DNA from: RGIG1681 sp017467625
Lineage (GTDB): Bacteria; Bacillota; Clostridia; Christensenellales; UBA1242
Direction of reading: 5' to 3'
Assembly: GCA_017467625.1 (NCBI GenBank)
Contig: JAFUSN010000003.1
Span: forward strand, 124,001-188,000
Length of the DNA stretch: 64,000 bases
Below, piece after piece: positions 44,986 to 55,800 of the stretch. Under the pieces are notes generated by a model. That model was not told where the DNA came from. It saw only the letters and a program-made list of their open reading frames with translations, and did not search any database. The position numbers and the translations under genes were made by a program. Each line of letters begins with the position of its first letter. The stretch's first letter is position 1.

Positions 44986-46539
44986 ATGTGGTATGCAGTT
45001 GCTATCGTTGTTTCCTTGGCAATAGGTGGTGTAGCATCTTATTTTTTAACAAATAATTTGCTCCAAAAAAGATTAGGAAATGCAAAAAATATTGCAGAAA
45101 AAACAATCAAAGATGCAGAAGAAAAGGCATCTTCAATTAAAAAGGAAGCCATTTTAGAGGCCAAGGAACAGTCTTTAAAAATTAAGACTGATTCTGAAAA
45201 TGAATACAAGGAAAGAAGAAATGAGATTCAAAAAATGGAATCTCGAATTCTTGAAAAAGAGGAATCTCTTGACAGGAAAAATGATGCGCTTGATAAAAAG
45301 CTTGAAGCGCTCGAGGTTTCAAGGCAAGATCTTGAAAATAAAAGACAAGCACTTGAAGTTTCAAAGCAAGATCTTGAAAAAGAAAGAGAGGGAATTGCTC
45401 GTGAACTTGAAAAAGTTGCGGGTCTTACCAAAGAAGAAGCAAAAAAACAAGTGGTTGATTCAATCATTGATGACGCACGAAAAGAAGCTGGAAACATTGT
45501 TCGTGACATTGAAAATGAAGCCAGAGAAGAGGGTGAAAAGAAGGCTCGTGACATTGTTGCCCTTGCAATTCAAAAATGTGCAACCGATCAAACAGCTGAT
45601 GTAACAGTAACAACCGTTGCGCTTCCAACAGATGAAATGAAGGGAAGAATAATTGGTCGAGAGGGGCGAAATATTCGTGCAATTGAAAATGCAACAGGGG
45701 TTGACCTAATTGTTGATGACACGCCTGATGCAGTAACTCTTTCATCTTTTGATCCAATTAGAAGGGAAGTTGCAAGGCTCACTCTTGAAAAGCTTGTAAC
45801 TGATGGAAGAATTCATCCTGCAAGGGTTGAAGACATTGTTGATAAAGTTAAAAAAGATCTTGAAAAAACAATTAAAGAAGCTGGCGAAAATGCAAGTTTA
45901 GAGGCTGGAATATATAATCTCCATCCAGAACTTGTAAAGATTTTGGGTAGGCTTAAATATAGAACAAGTTATGGTCAAAATGTGTTGAAGCATAGTTTGG
46001 AAACATGTTATTTAGCGGGGCTTATTGCTGGTGAACTTGGTGCAAATGTTGCCATTGCAAAGCGTGGTGGACTTCTCCATGACATTGGAAAAGCTCTTGA
46101 TTTTGAAATGGAAGGAACACATGTTTCAATTGGTGTTGAAGTTGCTAAAAAGTATAAGGAAAGCCCTGAAGTAATCCATTGTATTGAAGCACACCATGGT
46201 GGTGTTGAATTCAAATCAATTGAAGCAATCATTGTTCAAGTTGCCGATGCAATTTCAGCGGCTCGTCCTGGTGCAAGGCGTGAATCGCTTGACAACTATA
46301 TCAAGCGTCTTGAAAAACTTGAAACAATTGCAAACAGCTTTAAGGGTGTTGAAACATCTTATTCAATTCAAGCTGGAAGAGAAATTAGAATTGCTGTTAA
46401 ACCAGAGGAAGTTGATGATGCGTCAATGGTAATTCTTGCAAAAGAAATTGCAAGAAAAATTGAAGCAGAACTTGAATATCCTGGTCAAATTAAAGTCAAC
46501 ATCATTCGTGAAACAAGAGCAACAGATGTTGCTTCATAA
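44986..46539 (+). CDS. rny: Ribonuclease Y
   Basis: 517 aa. An N-terminal membrane segment (about 1-25) is followed by a long coiled coil rich in Glu, Lys and Gln (30-195), a KH domain (GRIIGREGRNIRAIENATG) and an HD domain with LLHDIGKALD. It is the main endoribonuclease that starts mRNA decay in Bacillota. The start at 44986 has GGAGG 8 bases upstream; a TTG-initiated frame from 44971 starts within that site. In B. subtilis ymdB follows rny; here an M19 peptidase with its own promoter does. Confidence 0.96.
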   Translation: MWYAVAIVVSLAIGGVASYFLTNNLLQKRLGNAKNIAEKTIKDAEEKASSIKKEAILEAKEQSLKIKTDSENEYKERRNEIQKMESRILEKEESLDRKNDALDKKLEALEVSRQDLENKRQALEVSKQDLEKEREGIARELEKVAGLTKEEAKKQVVDSIIDDARKEAGNIVRDIENEAREEGEKKARDIVALAIQKCATDQTADVTVTTVALPTDEMKGRIIGREGRNIRAIENATGVDLIVDDTPDAVTLSSFDPIRREVARLTLEKLVTDGRIHPARVEDIVDKVKKDLEKTIKEAGENASLEAGIYNLHPELVKILGRLKYRTSYGQNVLKHSLETCYLAGLIAGELGANVAIAKRGGLLHDIGKALDFEMEGTHVSIGVEVAKKYKESPEVIHCIEAHHGGVEFKSIEAIIVQVADAISAARPGARRESLDNYIKRLEKLETIANSFKGVETSYSIQAGREIRIAVKPEEVDDASMVILAKEIARKIEAELEYPGQIKVNIIRETRATDVAS

Positions 46540-46552
46540 GAAGTTAATAAAA

Positions 46553-46581
46553 CAGCCACGCAAATTGCGTGGTTTTTTTAT
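46553..46581 (+). terminator. Terminator after rny
   Basis: Stem AGCCACGCA / TGCGTGGTT (9 pairs including G-U) with a 3-base loop and a T run. Confidence 0.85.
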
Positions 46582-46623
46582 ACAAATTTTTCTAAAAATG
46601 TATACTTTTGCTGATTTAAGCAA

Positions 46624-46634
46624 TATATTATAAT
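46624..46634 (+). promoter_or_regulatory. -10 region directly before the M19 gene
   Basis: TATATT (46624-46629) overlaps a perfect TATAAT (46629-46634) that touches the ATG at 46635. There is no Shine-Dalgarno. With the first box, transcription would start on the start codon. Confidence 0.45.
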
Positions 46635-47450
46635 ATGTATAAAATATTTGATTTACACAATGATTACTTTTTAAAAATGAGTTCACGCCGTGCAGTTAAA
46701 TATCTTAATAAAAGTTTAAAAAACTCTAATGAAATTGTTTCTGCTGTTTGGACCAGTGAATTAAATTTTATTGAGTCAATGCAGGCTATAGAAAATGCAA
46801 GTAAATTTGTAAATTCGCATAATGGCATAAAGCTTGGGGTTGAAGATTTACACTTTTTAAATGAAAAAAATTTAGATAATTTTATAAATTTCAGGCCATC
46901 TTATGCGGGATTAACATGGAACACTGCAAATGCCCTTGCTGGCGGTGCACATGAAAGTGGAAGGCTTACATCTTTTGGCAAAAAGGTTGTAAAAAAATTA
47001 GAGGAAAATTACATTCAGGTTGACCTTGCTCACTTAAATGAACAAAGTTTCATGGATGTTGCAAAAATAACTGAAAAGCCGCTTTTTTGCTCTCACACTG
47101 CGTTTTATTCAATTCAGGCGTGCGAACGGAATTTAAAAGATTATCAATTAAAAATGATTGTTGATTCAGGTGGGCTTGTTGGTTTGTGTTTAGTTTCAAT
47201 GTTTATTGCTGGAAACAGGCATTGCAAGTTAGATGATTTGGTTTCCCATATTGATTATTTTGCATGTAAATTTGGAATTGATAATTTGGCAATTGGAACG
47301 GATTTTTATGGAACAAAACAACTTCCTCAAACAATAAAAAATTATAACGATTTAACTTCAAAACTAGCTCTTAAGCTTGAAAATATTGGTTATACTCAAA
47401 AAAGTATAAATAAAATATTTTATGAAAATGCATCTCAATTTTTTTCATAA
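46635..47450 (+). CDS. M19-type membrane dipeptidase-like protein
   Basis: 271 aa, shorter than most M19 enzymes (about 310-400). The zinc motif HxD is in FDLHNDYF at the N-terminus, the bridging Glu in LGVEDLHFL, then LTWNTANALAGGAHESGRLTSFG, VDLAHLNEQSF, FCSHTAFYSI, RNLKDYQLKMI and IGTDFYG follow in family order. M19 enzymes hydrolyse dipeptides, often with a D-residue at the second position. There is no signal peptide, so it should be cytosolic. It has no Shine-Dalgarno; the start is fixed by the HxD motif. Confidence 0.85.
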   Translation: MYKIFDLHNDYFLKMSSRRAVKYLNKSLKNSNEIVSAVWTSELNFIESMQAIENASKFVNSHNGIKLGVEDLHFLNEKNLDNFINFRPSYAGLTWNTANALAGGAHESGRLTSFGKKVVKKLEENYIQVDLAHLNEQSFMDVAKITEKPLFCSHTAFYSIQACERNLKDYQLKMIVDSGGLVGLCLVSMFIAGNRHCKLDDLVSHIDYFACKFGIDNLAIGTDFYGTKQLPQTIKNYNDLTSKLALKLENIGYTQKSINKIFYENASQFFS

Positions 47451-47455
47451 AAAAC

Positions 47456-47484
47456 TTGATTTCAATTAAATCTTTGTTTATAAT
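47456..47484 (+). promoter_or_regulatory. Promoter of the TetR gene
   Basis: TTGATT (47456-47461), 17-base spacer, TATAAT (47479-47484). Confidence 0.7.
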
Positions 47485-47504
47485 GCGCATATTGGAGAAA
47501 GTAA

Positions 47505-48095
47505 ATGCGAAGAGCAAACAAAGATATAAAAGAAAAGATAAAAAAAGAAGCAGCGGAAATATTTTTTGAAGTTGGTTATATAAATGCATCAATGCGTGAT
47601 ATTGCGACAAAAAGTGAAATTGCCGTTGGAAGCATTTATCGTTATTATGAAACCAAGCAAATTTTGTTTGAGGATATTGTTGGAAAAACATACAGCAAAA
47701 TTACAAAATTGATTAAATTGACAGAGTTTGTTCAAAAATTCATGAAGACAAAACAGTTTGGTGTAAATGAGAAAAATGTTTACAAAAACTCAAAATTTCA
47801 GCACAAACTTCTAGAGTATATTGTTAGAACATTTTCTGAAAATGGAAAGGAACTTTACATTTTGCTTGAAAGGAGTGAGGGGAGTGATTATGCTGACATC
47901 AGACAGAGATTTATGAAATTAATTCAAGAAACAATGTCAAAACTTGTTGCTAATTTAACTTCTCATCAAGCTGAAATTTATTCATATGTTGTTGTGAGTA
48001 CGATAGTTTATATGATAAGAATAAACAAAGATAATGAAAAGCAGTTAAATGATGATATACTTGTATTTCTAGAAAAGATATTTGCGAGTGTATAG
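47505..48095 (+). CDS. TetR/AcrR-family transcription regulator
   Basis: 196 aa. The N-terminal helix-turn-helix domain is typical (AAEIFFEVGYINASMRDIA, then SEIAVGSIYRYYETKQILF); the C-terminal ligand domain is not assignable to a ligand class. It has a good promoter, a GGAGA ribosome site and a terminator, so it is a single-gene unit. Its target is unknown; candidates by position are itself and the surface-protein gene 140 bases downstream. Confidence 0.9.
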   Translation: MRRANKDIKEKIKKEAAEIFFEVGYINASMRDIATKSEIAVGSIYRYYETKQILFEDIVGKTYSKITKLIKLTEFVQKFMKTKQFGVNEKNVYKNSKFQHKLLEYIVRTFSENGKELYILLERSEGSDYADIRQRFMKLIQETMSKLVANLTSHQAEIYSYVVVSTIVYMIRINKDNEKQLNDDILVFLEKIFASV

Positions 48096-48100
48096 TTATT

Positions 48101-48141
48101 AAAATGGTGTGGTTATAAAAATATAACAACACCATTTTTTA
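48101..48141 (+). terminator. Terminator after the TetR gene
   Basis: Outer stem AAAATGGTGT / ACACCATTTT (10 pairs) with an inner GTTATA / TATAAC stem, then a T-rich run. Confidence 0.8.
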
Positions 48142-48195
48142 TTTGTAATTTTCAATAAAAAGGCTAAGTTTTTTATATATTATAAATGAACAGTC

Positions 48196-48224
48196 TTGAC
48201 TTTTTGTTCACAACCATATATAAT
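48196..48224 (+). promoter_or_regulatory. Promoter of the surface-protein pair, near leaderless
   Basis: TTGACT (48196-48201), 17-base spacer, TATAAT (48219-48224). Transcription should start near 48231, only about 4 bases before the ATG at 48235; no Shine-Dalgarno is present. Confidence 0.75.
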
Positions 48225-48234
48225 TACATTATAT

Positions 48235-51200
48235 ATGGGTAAAAAACTTGGAATTTCAATAAAAAAACTACTTGCAGCACTATCGTTAGTGCTTGTTGTT
48301 TTCTTTTGCGTTCCAGGTTGTTCTTTATTTAATAAAACAGCCAGTGCATTTTCCGTTTCTGGATATGTGTTTGATGAAAATGCTGAACCAGTTGAAGGTG
48401 TTTTAATTAATTGTGAACTTGGTGAATATTTAACAGATGCTAATGGAAAGTATGTAATTCCAGGGATTACTGACAGCATAATTGTTCGTCCATCAATTGA
48501 AGGCTATTGTTTTGAAACTATAAGCAAAAAAATAACCAGTGCGAATGATGATGCAAACTTCATTGCTTCAAAAAAATACACACTTACTGGTGGAGTTTCA
48601 AACAATGGAACACCAGTTCCAAATGCAAGAGTGGTTGTAAATTCACTAGCTGGTGAAAATTGGTCGGTTAATGCGGATTCATTTGGTCAATTTATCGTTC
48701 CAGGAGTTGCGGGAACAGCAACAATAAATTGTTTTGCCGATGAGGTGTTTTATCCAGCAAGTGCAACGATAAATTCATCAAGCGTTTCCATTGAAACAAC
48801 TTCATCAATTGAAATCAATGTTGAGTTTGATGCAGGAAGGCCAACTTCAAGAAATGCAACAATAAGAGTTGGTGATTCATATTATTCAATTGCAAGTGGG
48901 CGTTTTTATAGTGATAATATCACTTGTGGAACTGAAATTGAATTGATTTCAAATGCATATGCTTTTTCAAAACAATTGTTTGTTGTAAATTCGCTTAATC
49001 AAGTTGAATATATAACAGCAAAAAAACTTTATGCAATTTCTGGAATTGTTAAAAGCGGAAACAGAAGGCTTCTCGGTGCGGAAGTTTATGTTAATGGAAA
49101 ACTTTCTGCTTATACTGATGGAACTGGACATTATACTATAAGAAGTTTAACTGAAACAAACACAATCAGCGTTGTTTATCCGGGGCTTGAGTTTGAAGAT
49201 CAAGTTGTAACCAATGAAACAACTGAAAAAGTAAATTTTGATGGAACAAAGTCAATCAGTTTGGTTTTGAATTGTGATGAGAATGATGCTGCAAGTGTGT
49301 ATGCAAATGAAATCGAACTTGAACTTAATGCAGAAAACATTCTTGAGGGTGTTAAGTTTGGTGATATAATTTCAGTTGAGTCTGATGGTTATTTAATTAC
49401 TCCAAACACAATTGTTGTTGATGAGCGCGATGAGCATTTAATCAGTGCTTACGCACTTTACACCCCTGAAGTTATTTTAAATGCAAATTTTGACTACACA
49501 TTGCTTTTAGATGGCAATGAGGTTGAACTTTCAAATTTAACAAACTTACATGGCAAACATGTAATTTCTGCAAAATACTTAAATTATCATTTTACGGAAT
49601 CGCTTGTTAATTTTAATAATCAAACAGCGTCAATTTTCTATCAAATTCCTTACAATGTAAAACTTCAAGTTGTTTCTGGAAATTTAATTCTTGAAAATGC
49701 AACAGTTTCTATTGGCGGGGAAATTTACACGGCTAATAATGGTGAAATTGAATTTTTGGAAATTGTTGGTGAAAATGAAATTTGTGTTTCATGTGATGGT
49801 TACAAATCTTCAAAGCTCATCGTTAATTCAGAAACTGATTTAGTTATTGATTTAAGCTACACTGTTTCTGGAACGGTTAAAACAGGTGATGTTGCAACTG
49901 CAATGGCAACAGTTATGGTTGGAAGTGCTCAAACTACAACTGATTCAAACGGCCACTTTGAAGTTTCCAATGTATATGGCTTAGTGGATGTCACCGTTAC
50001 AAAAGAATCATATGTTTTTGAATCACAAAATGCAACTTGTGGTTGTGAACTTGAATTTGATGGAACTTTCAAAATTTATGGAAAGGTAAGCAATGGAGAT
50101 GAAGTTTTTGCAAATCGTGACATAGTTTTGAGAGATATTGACACATTTGAAGATGCTGTTTATAAAACAAATTCAAATGGTGAATTTGAAATTTTGGGGT
50201 TAAATAAAAAATATTGGCTTCTTTCACTAAATGAAAATGGTGTTCCAGATTTAAAACCAGATTACTATTTAATTGCAGCTGGTGGAGAATATAACTTTAA
50301 TTTGAGTGGATACAAAATTTCAGGTAATGTTAAAAATGGAAGTCTTTCTGTTGAGGGTGCAAGGGTTACAGCTGGTTCAACCAGCACATACACTGATGCT
50401 GATGGAAATTACACATTTGAACTTTTAACTGGTGAGTGCACAATTTCTGTTGAAAAAACAGGTTTTGCCTTTAGTTCTCCAGTTAATGTTGATGATTCAA
50501 GAGATGGCGAAGAAATCAATTTCACTGCAACATATTCAATTTCTGGAAAAATTATGTTTGGTGAAAATGGTCTTGAAGGTGTTTCTGTTAAACTTAATGG
50601 AACTTTAGTAACAACAACAAATTCCAATGGTGAATTTATTGTTTCAGGTCTTGAAGATGAATTGTTGGTTTCATTTGAAAAAACAGGGTATAACATTGGT
50701 TCATCAATTATAGTTAATAAAAATGTTAATTTGGAATTGACTGCACTTGCAGTGAAAACAATCACTGTTGTTTCAGGAAACCTTGAAATAACTGAATTTA
50801 GATATTTTGTTAATGGAACCGATAAGGGAATTTCAAATCTTTCAACAGTTTCAGTTGAAGTTGTTGCTGGTGATTTAATAACATTTGAAAAAGATGGCTA
50901 TGTTATTTCAAGTGTTTTAATTGGTGACAGTTCATCATATGTTGCTAATTGCACATATTCAATTTCTGGAAGTGTAATGTCTGGAGCAGAAACAATTTCA
51001 AACGCAATTGTTTCATATATGGGCAAAACAATTCAAACTTCAAAAGCGGGAACATTTGTTCTTTCAGGTCTTGAAGGTGAAGTTGAAGTTTCTGTTTCAA
51101 AAACAGGATTTGAGAGTGTCAACAAAGTTGCTAAAGCAGGTGAAGTCCTTTCATTTAATTTAACATATTCAATTTATGGTTCTGTAATGGTTGGCTCAAA

Positions 51201-52872
51201 GCCGCTTGACAATGTTAATGTTTACTTAAATGGTGAACTTACTGTTCAAACTGATGAATTAGGAAAGTTTGAACTTTCAGGAATTTCTGGCAAATTCAAT
51301 TTAACATTTGAAAAACAGGGCTATGGATTTGATGCTATAAAAGATAAATTTGGTTCACAAAGAGTTCTTGTATCCGCTAAATATGAACTTTCAGGAATTG
51401 TTATGTCAGGTGATATACCTGTTTCAAATGCGAATGTTGAACTCATTTTAGAAGATGGAACAGCATCAACATACGTAAAGACAAATGCATCTGGTGAATT
51501 TAAGTTCACAGATGTTTCAGAAACTGTTTCGCTTAGAATTTCAAAAGACGGTTATAAAACAGTTTTGATAAATGGTTTTAGTGACACAACTTCTGAAATT
51601 TTTGCAAATCTAAGTTATTCAGTAAAACTTAATTTTGGTTCAACTGGTGTCAAAATTTATTTAAATAATATTGAAAAAACCACAACTGGTGTTGAATCAA
51701 TCACTTTTGATAATTTAACTGGAACAAATTTGTTCCGCTTTGAAAAGAACAACACAACTTTCACTCCAAACAATGTGAGTGTTGATGGCCCAAGAACAAT
51801 AACCGTTTCACTTTCTGTTGCATACAACATTTATGGATATGTCAAAACAACAACAGGAATTGCAATTTCAGGTGCAAAAGTTAAAGTGGGTTCAAAAGTC
51901 ACATCAACCAACAGCAGTGGTTACTATGAACTTTCTGGCGTTGCTGGAAGTGTTCAACTTGAAAATTCAAATTTATCTTCAAGTTCGCTTTCAATCAGTG
52001 CAGATGGTGATTATTCATTCACAAACATTGCCGTTAATGATTTTGCATACTACTTATATGAAAATGCCTATGCAAAATTAAATGGTGCATCAAGTGTTCA
52101 AATTTTAGCAGATGGAACAGTTGTTGGTGATGCTGGAATCATGAAAACAACGCAATATGTTCATTCTGTATTCAAGCGTGACAACAATGGAAACATTGTT
52201 AAACAAAACTTAAATAGTGGTGAAGTTGTCAATGCTGTTGTTATGAAAGTTGATCCAAACATTTCACTCTTTGTTTATTACAACGCTTCAACTGGAGCAA
52301 CCAAATATCAAGTTGTGAAGGGAATAAACAATGTGACAAGCAAAACTTCTGCAAAACACACTGTTAGTGGACTTTCTGATACAACTCCACAAAACATTAA
52401 AAACACTTATGGTGCACTTCCGACTGAATATTCGCCATACTCTGTTTCAAAATCATCTCTTAAATCGATAAGCGGATTTAAGCAGAATGCAGATGGTGGG
52501 TTCACATTCACGCTTTCGCTTTCAACAACTCAAAATGGTTATAAATCACAAATTGTTGCGATGGCTCCAAGTGGAACAACATTCAAGTCGTTCTCATCAC
52601 TCAATCACACTTACACAATTGATAGAAATGGTTGGATAACAAAAATAGTAACTAGTGAGGCATACACAATCAATCAAACTGTTGATTGTTCAGTAACTTC
52701 AAATATAACTTACAATTATTACACCAATGCTTCAAATCTTGCAATTGACAACATCAGCATTGCTAGTGATTCAGCATTAAACAATTCGCTGTTAAAAAGC
52801 AATCAAACCGTAATACCTGAAAGTTATTCAATAAAAAATGATTTAGTGACATCACTAATCTACGGAAATTAA
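48235..52872 (+). CDS. Giant lipoprotein with 11 carboxypeptidase-regulatory-like (CNA-B/SpaA-type) repeats
   Basis: 1545 aa. A basic N-terminus, hydrophobic stretch and VPGC (Cys29) form a likely lipoprotein signal. Up to about residue 1250 there are 11 repeat units starting with a Y-x-[IVL]-[SY]-G-x-[VI] pattern (VSGYV, LTGGV, ISGIV, VSGTV, IYGKV, ISGNV, ISGKI, ISGSV, IYGSV, LSGIV, IYGYV), most with a later T-x-[AS]-x-G-x-[YF] turn, at a spacing of about 80-100 residues; this is the CarboxypepD_reg / SpaA-like beta-sandwich. The last 280 residues are a different domain I do not recognise. It probably forms a long stalk on the cell surface. The start at 48235 follows the promoter; a frame from 48196 begins inside the -35 box. 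Confidence 0.82.
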   Translation: MGKKLGISIKKLLAALSLVLVVFFCVPGCSLFNKTASAFSVSGYVFDENAEPVEGVLINCELGEYLTDANGKYVIPGITDSIIVRPSIEGYCFETISKKITSANDDANFIASKKYTLTGGVSNNGTPVPNARVVVNSLAGENWSVNADSFGQFIVPGVAGTATINCFADEVFYPASATINSSSVSIETTSSIEINVEFDAGRPTSRNATIRVGDSYYSIASGRFYSDNITCGTEIELISNAYAFSKQLFVVNSLNQVEYITAKKLYAISGIVKSGNRRLLGAEVYVNGKLSAYTDGTGHYTIRSLTETNTISVVYPGLEFEDQVVTNETTEKVNFDGTKSISLVLNCDENDAASVYANEIELELNAENILEGVKFGDIISVESDGYLITPNTIVVDERDEHLISAYALYTPEVILNANFDYTLLLDGNEVELSNLTNLHGKHVISAKYLNYHFTESLVNFNNQTASIFYQIPYNVKLQVVSGNLILENATVSIGGEIYTANNGEIEFLEIVGENEICVSCDGYKSSKLIVNSETDLVIDLSYTVSGTVKTGDVATAMATVMVGSAQTTTDSNGHFEVSNVYGLVDVTVTKESYVFESQNATCGCELEFDGTFKIYGKVSNGDEVFANRDIVLRDIDTFEDAVYKTNSNGEFEILGLNKKYWLLSLNENGVPDLKPDYYLIAAGGEYNFNLSGYKISGNVKNGSLSVEGARVTAGSTSTYTDADGNYTFELLTGECTISVEKTGFAFSSPVNVDDSRDGEEINFTATYSISGKIMFGENGLEGVSVKLNGTLVTTTNSNGEFIVSGLEDELLVSFEKTGYNIGSSIIVNKNVNLELTALAVKTITVVSGNLEITEFRYFVNGTDKGISNLSTVSVEVVAGDLITFEKDGYVISSVLIGDSSSYVANCTYSISGSVMSGAETISNAIVSYMGKTIQTSKAGTFVLSGLEGEVEVSVSKTGFESVNKVAKAGEVLSFNLTYSIYGSVMVGSKPLDNVNVYLNGELTVQTDELGKFELSGISGKFNLTFEKQGYGFDAIKDKFGSQRVLVSAKYELSGIVMSGDIPVSNANVELILEDGTASTYVKTNASGEFKFTDVSETVSLRISKDGYKTVLINGFSDTTSEIFANLSYSVKLNFGSTGVKIYLNNIEKTTTGVESITFDNLTGTNLFRFEKNNTTFTPNNVSVDGPRTITVSLSVAYNIYGYVKTTTGIAISGAKVKVGSKVTSTNSSGYYELSGVAGSVQLENSNLSSSSLSISADGDYSFTNIAVNDFAYYLYENAYAKLNGASSVQILADGTVVGDAGIMKTTQYVHSVFKRDNNGNIVKQNLNSGEVVNAVVMKVDPNISLFVYYNASTGATKYQVVKGINNVTSKTSAKHTVSGLSDTTPQNIKNTYGALPTEYSPYSVSKSSLKSISGFKQNADGGFTFTLSLSTTQNGYKSQIVAMAPSGTTFKSFSSLNHTYTIDRNGWITKIVTSEAYTINQTVDCSVTSNITYNYYTNASNLAIDNISIASDSALNNSLLKSNQTVIPESYSIKNDLVTSLIYGN

Positions 52873-52887
52873 AAGGAGGAAAACATA

Positions 52888-55800
52888 ATGAAAAAGAAAA
52901 ATTTTAAATCAATTTCAAATATAATTATTTCAATAGCATTTGTTTGTTTAAGTGCAATTTTGTTATGCGTAACTCCTTTTATTTCAAATTTAAAAGCAAG
53001 TGCGCTTAGTTATGGTGTAACAAATCTTCAAACCCAAGATATAACAATTTCAACCGTTGGAACAACAAACCTGTATGGCAATGGTGAATCACTTTCTTAT
53101 TGGTCATATCATGTTGATAGAGGCATTATTCCAACAAATGATTATAGCTCAAGTTATGATTCATCAACAGTTAAACATGATGCTGATTCAGCTTCAAACA
53201 CAAGCAAGGCTGATGGATATTTTTACATGATCGTAAAATTATCAAACAACTTGCAAATTGCGGGTGCAAATGGCTATGCAAGTTTGATTGCAACAGCAAA
53301 TGTGAAGTCTGGAACAAATGGAAGCAGGGATGTTGCTGATAAACTATATGGATCAATGGATCTTGGTTCAGCAGATTCTCTTGATTACGAGGCATTTAGT
53401 TCGTCATCAACAGTTAATGACTCAAATAAAGTAAATGGAACTGCAACAACTTCTTATAAAACAATGAAGTTTAATGCTGGAAACATTTCATCGCAAGCTG
53501 TAATGCTGAAAATTAATTCAAGCTATGTTGTTGGTAGTGGCATTTTTGGTAGAATAACACACAACATAATTTATATTCAAAAACCAACAATAACTGTTTC
53601 TTCAACTGACACAACTAAGCCAACAATCACAATTCCAACTCAAAATTGGACAAATGAAAATAGAACTTTGCCTATTACAGTTGAAGACACACAAAGTGGA
53701 ATTTGTAAAATTGAAGTCAGTGTTAATGGTGGTGATTTCACTGAAATTGTGAACTATGCCGAAGATATGGTTAACACTAAAAAAGAAACAATAAACTATG
53801 TCATTGAAAGCAATGGAAACTATGTTTTCCGTGCAACTGACAATGTTGGAAATGTTCAAACCAAAACCTACACTGAAAGCAAAATTGATAAAGTTTCACC
53901 AACACTTTCAGTTGAAATAAATGATCTTTACACAGAAAAATCAATTGAGTTTTCAGCAGCACTTGGTGCAACTGGCATTAGTGCTGATACATTTGAATAC
54001 ACATATTCATTTAATGGTGTAAAGTCAGCTCTAATTCAGCTTCAAAATGGAACAAATTCATTTATTGCAACCGAAAATGGTGATTACACCTTTGAGTTTA
54101 ATGCATATGATGAGTCTGGAAATAAAACTGCTCCAATTGTAAAACATGTGGTAATTGATGACACTGTTTACACTGTTACAACCGAAGCTCAAAATGGAAC
54201 AATTTCTTCTGGATTTGAATCAAAAAGAGGTCCAGCGTCGGTTCACTTTGAAGGAAATGATGGGGTTTACTTTTATAAACTCACAAACAATGGAAGTTTA
54301 GTTCCAGAAAGTGAAATTGTTGATGGAACCTACAATTTTGTTATTCAGGGAAACACAACTTTAAAGGTATTTTATCGTGAAAAGGTTGAGCTTGATATTG
54401 CCGAAAACTACATTTATTCACCACTTGGCCTTTCTCTTAACTATGTTGCATCACTTGAAGGAAACTATGAAATAAGTTTTGAGTATTTCAATGCTGACAA
54501 GTCAATGAGTTTTGCCTCAATTTCAAATGTTGGAACTTATGTTGTTGAATATAATATAAGCAATGATGAGTATTTTGGAAATGGCGAAAAGCAAATTGTA
54601 ATTTCTCCAAAGCAAATCATTATTTCTGAAGTTGTAACAACTTATGAATATGTTGGTTCAGTTTTAAATTTTGAATATAATTCAAGTGAAGACAGTGTTC
54701 CAATTGAAGTTGAGTTTACTATAAATGGTGAAGTTAAAGATTTTGTTAATGCTGGAACATACCACTATGAATTTAAGTGTTCAAATTCAAACTATTTAGT
54801 TGAAGAAACCGGCACTGCAACAATTGTTCCTCACACTGTTCAAATTACAATCTCTCAAAGTGAATTTGAGTATGATTCACTTGTTCACAAACTCGTTTAC
54901 ACTTTAGACACTGAAGATTTGAATTTGGTTGAAACTTACGAAATTGACGGAACAGAAGTTTTGCCAAAAAATGCTGGGGAATATAGCGTTTCAATTTATC
55001 AAACTGAAAATCCAAATTACATTTTAAATTTTGCAGGAATTTTAAAAATAAATAAAAGGGAAATCACCGTTTCAGTAAACAGCCAAACAATAACTTACGG
55101 CGAAACATTTGAAGATGTAACTTACTCTGTTGAAAACAGTTTAGATTTAGAGCCTGTTGAGTTTAATTTAATTTACACTTTAAATTTAAATGCGGGCTAT
55201 TATCCAGTAACTTTCAAACAATCACAAGGTTTTAGCGTTGCTGAAGCAGAACAGTTTAAAAACTATAATTTAATTTTTGTTAATGGATATCTTGAAGTTT
55301 TGAAAAAACCAATTACGGTTTATCCAACTGAAAAGCAATTAAAAGTTTATGGTGAAGCTGATCCAGTTTTAACTTATTCTGTTAGTGGGCTTGTTAATGG
55401 TGACACATTAATGGGAAGTCTTTCAAGAGAAGAGGGTGAAAATAATGGATACTACAATATAACCATTGGAACTCTTTCAAATGACAACTACGAAATTTCA
55501 CTGGTGAGTGAAGCTTTCCAAATTTTAAAGCGTGTTGCCTTTGTAAAAATTAAAGACACATCAAAAGTTTATGGAAACCCAGATCCACAATTTGAAATCA
55601 TCGTAAGAAATTCAAACATTTTAAGTGCTGATCTTGAAATTTTTGAAAATGCAATTTCAAGAACACCTGGTGAAGATATTGGCACATATGAAATTTCATT
55701 TGATAAATCACTTGTTCCAAACTACACAGTCATAACAGTTTCTTCTGTGTTCAAAATTTTCTCAAGAGCGGTAACAGTTGTGGCTCATAATGTTTCAACA

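Noticed and set aside
48196..48234. N-terminal extension of the giant lipoprotein
   Set aside because: It would start in the -35 box of the promoter; the signal sequence begins at 48235.
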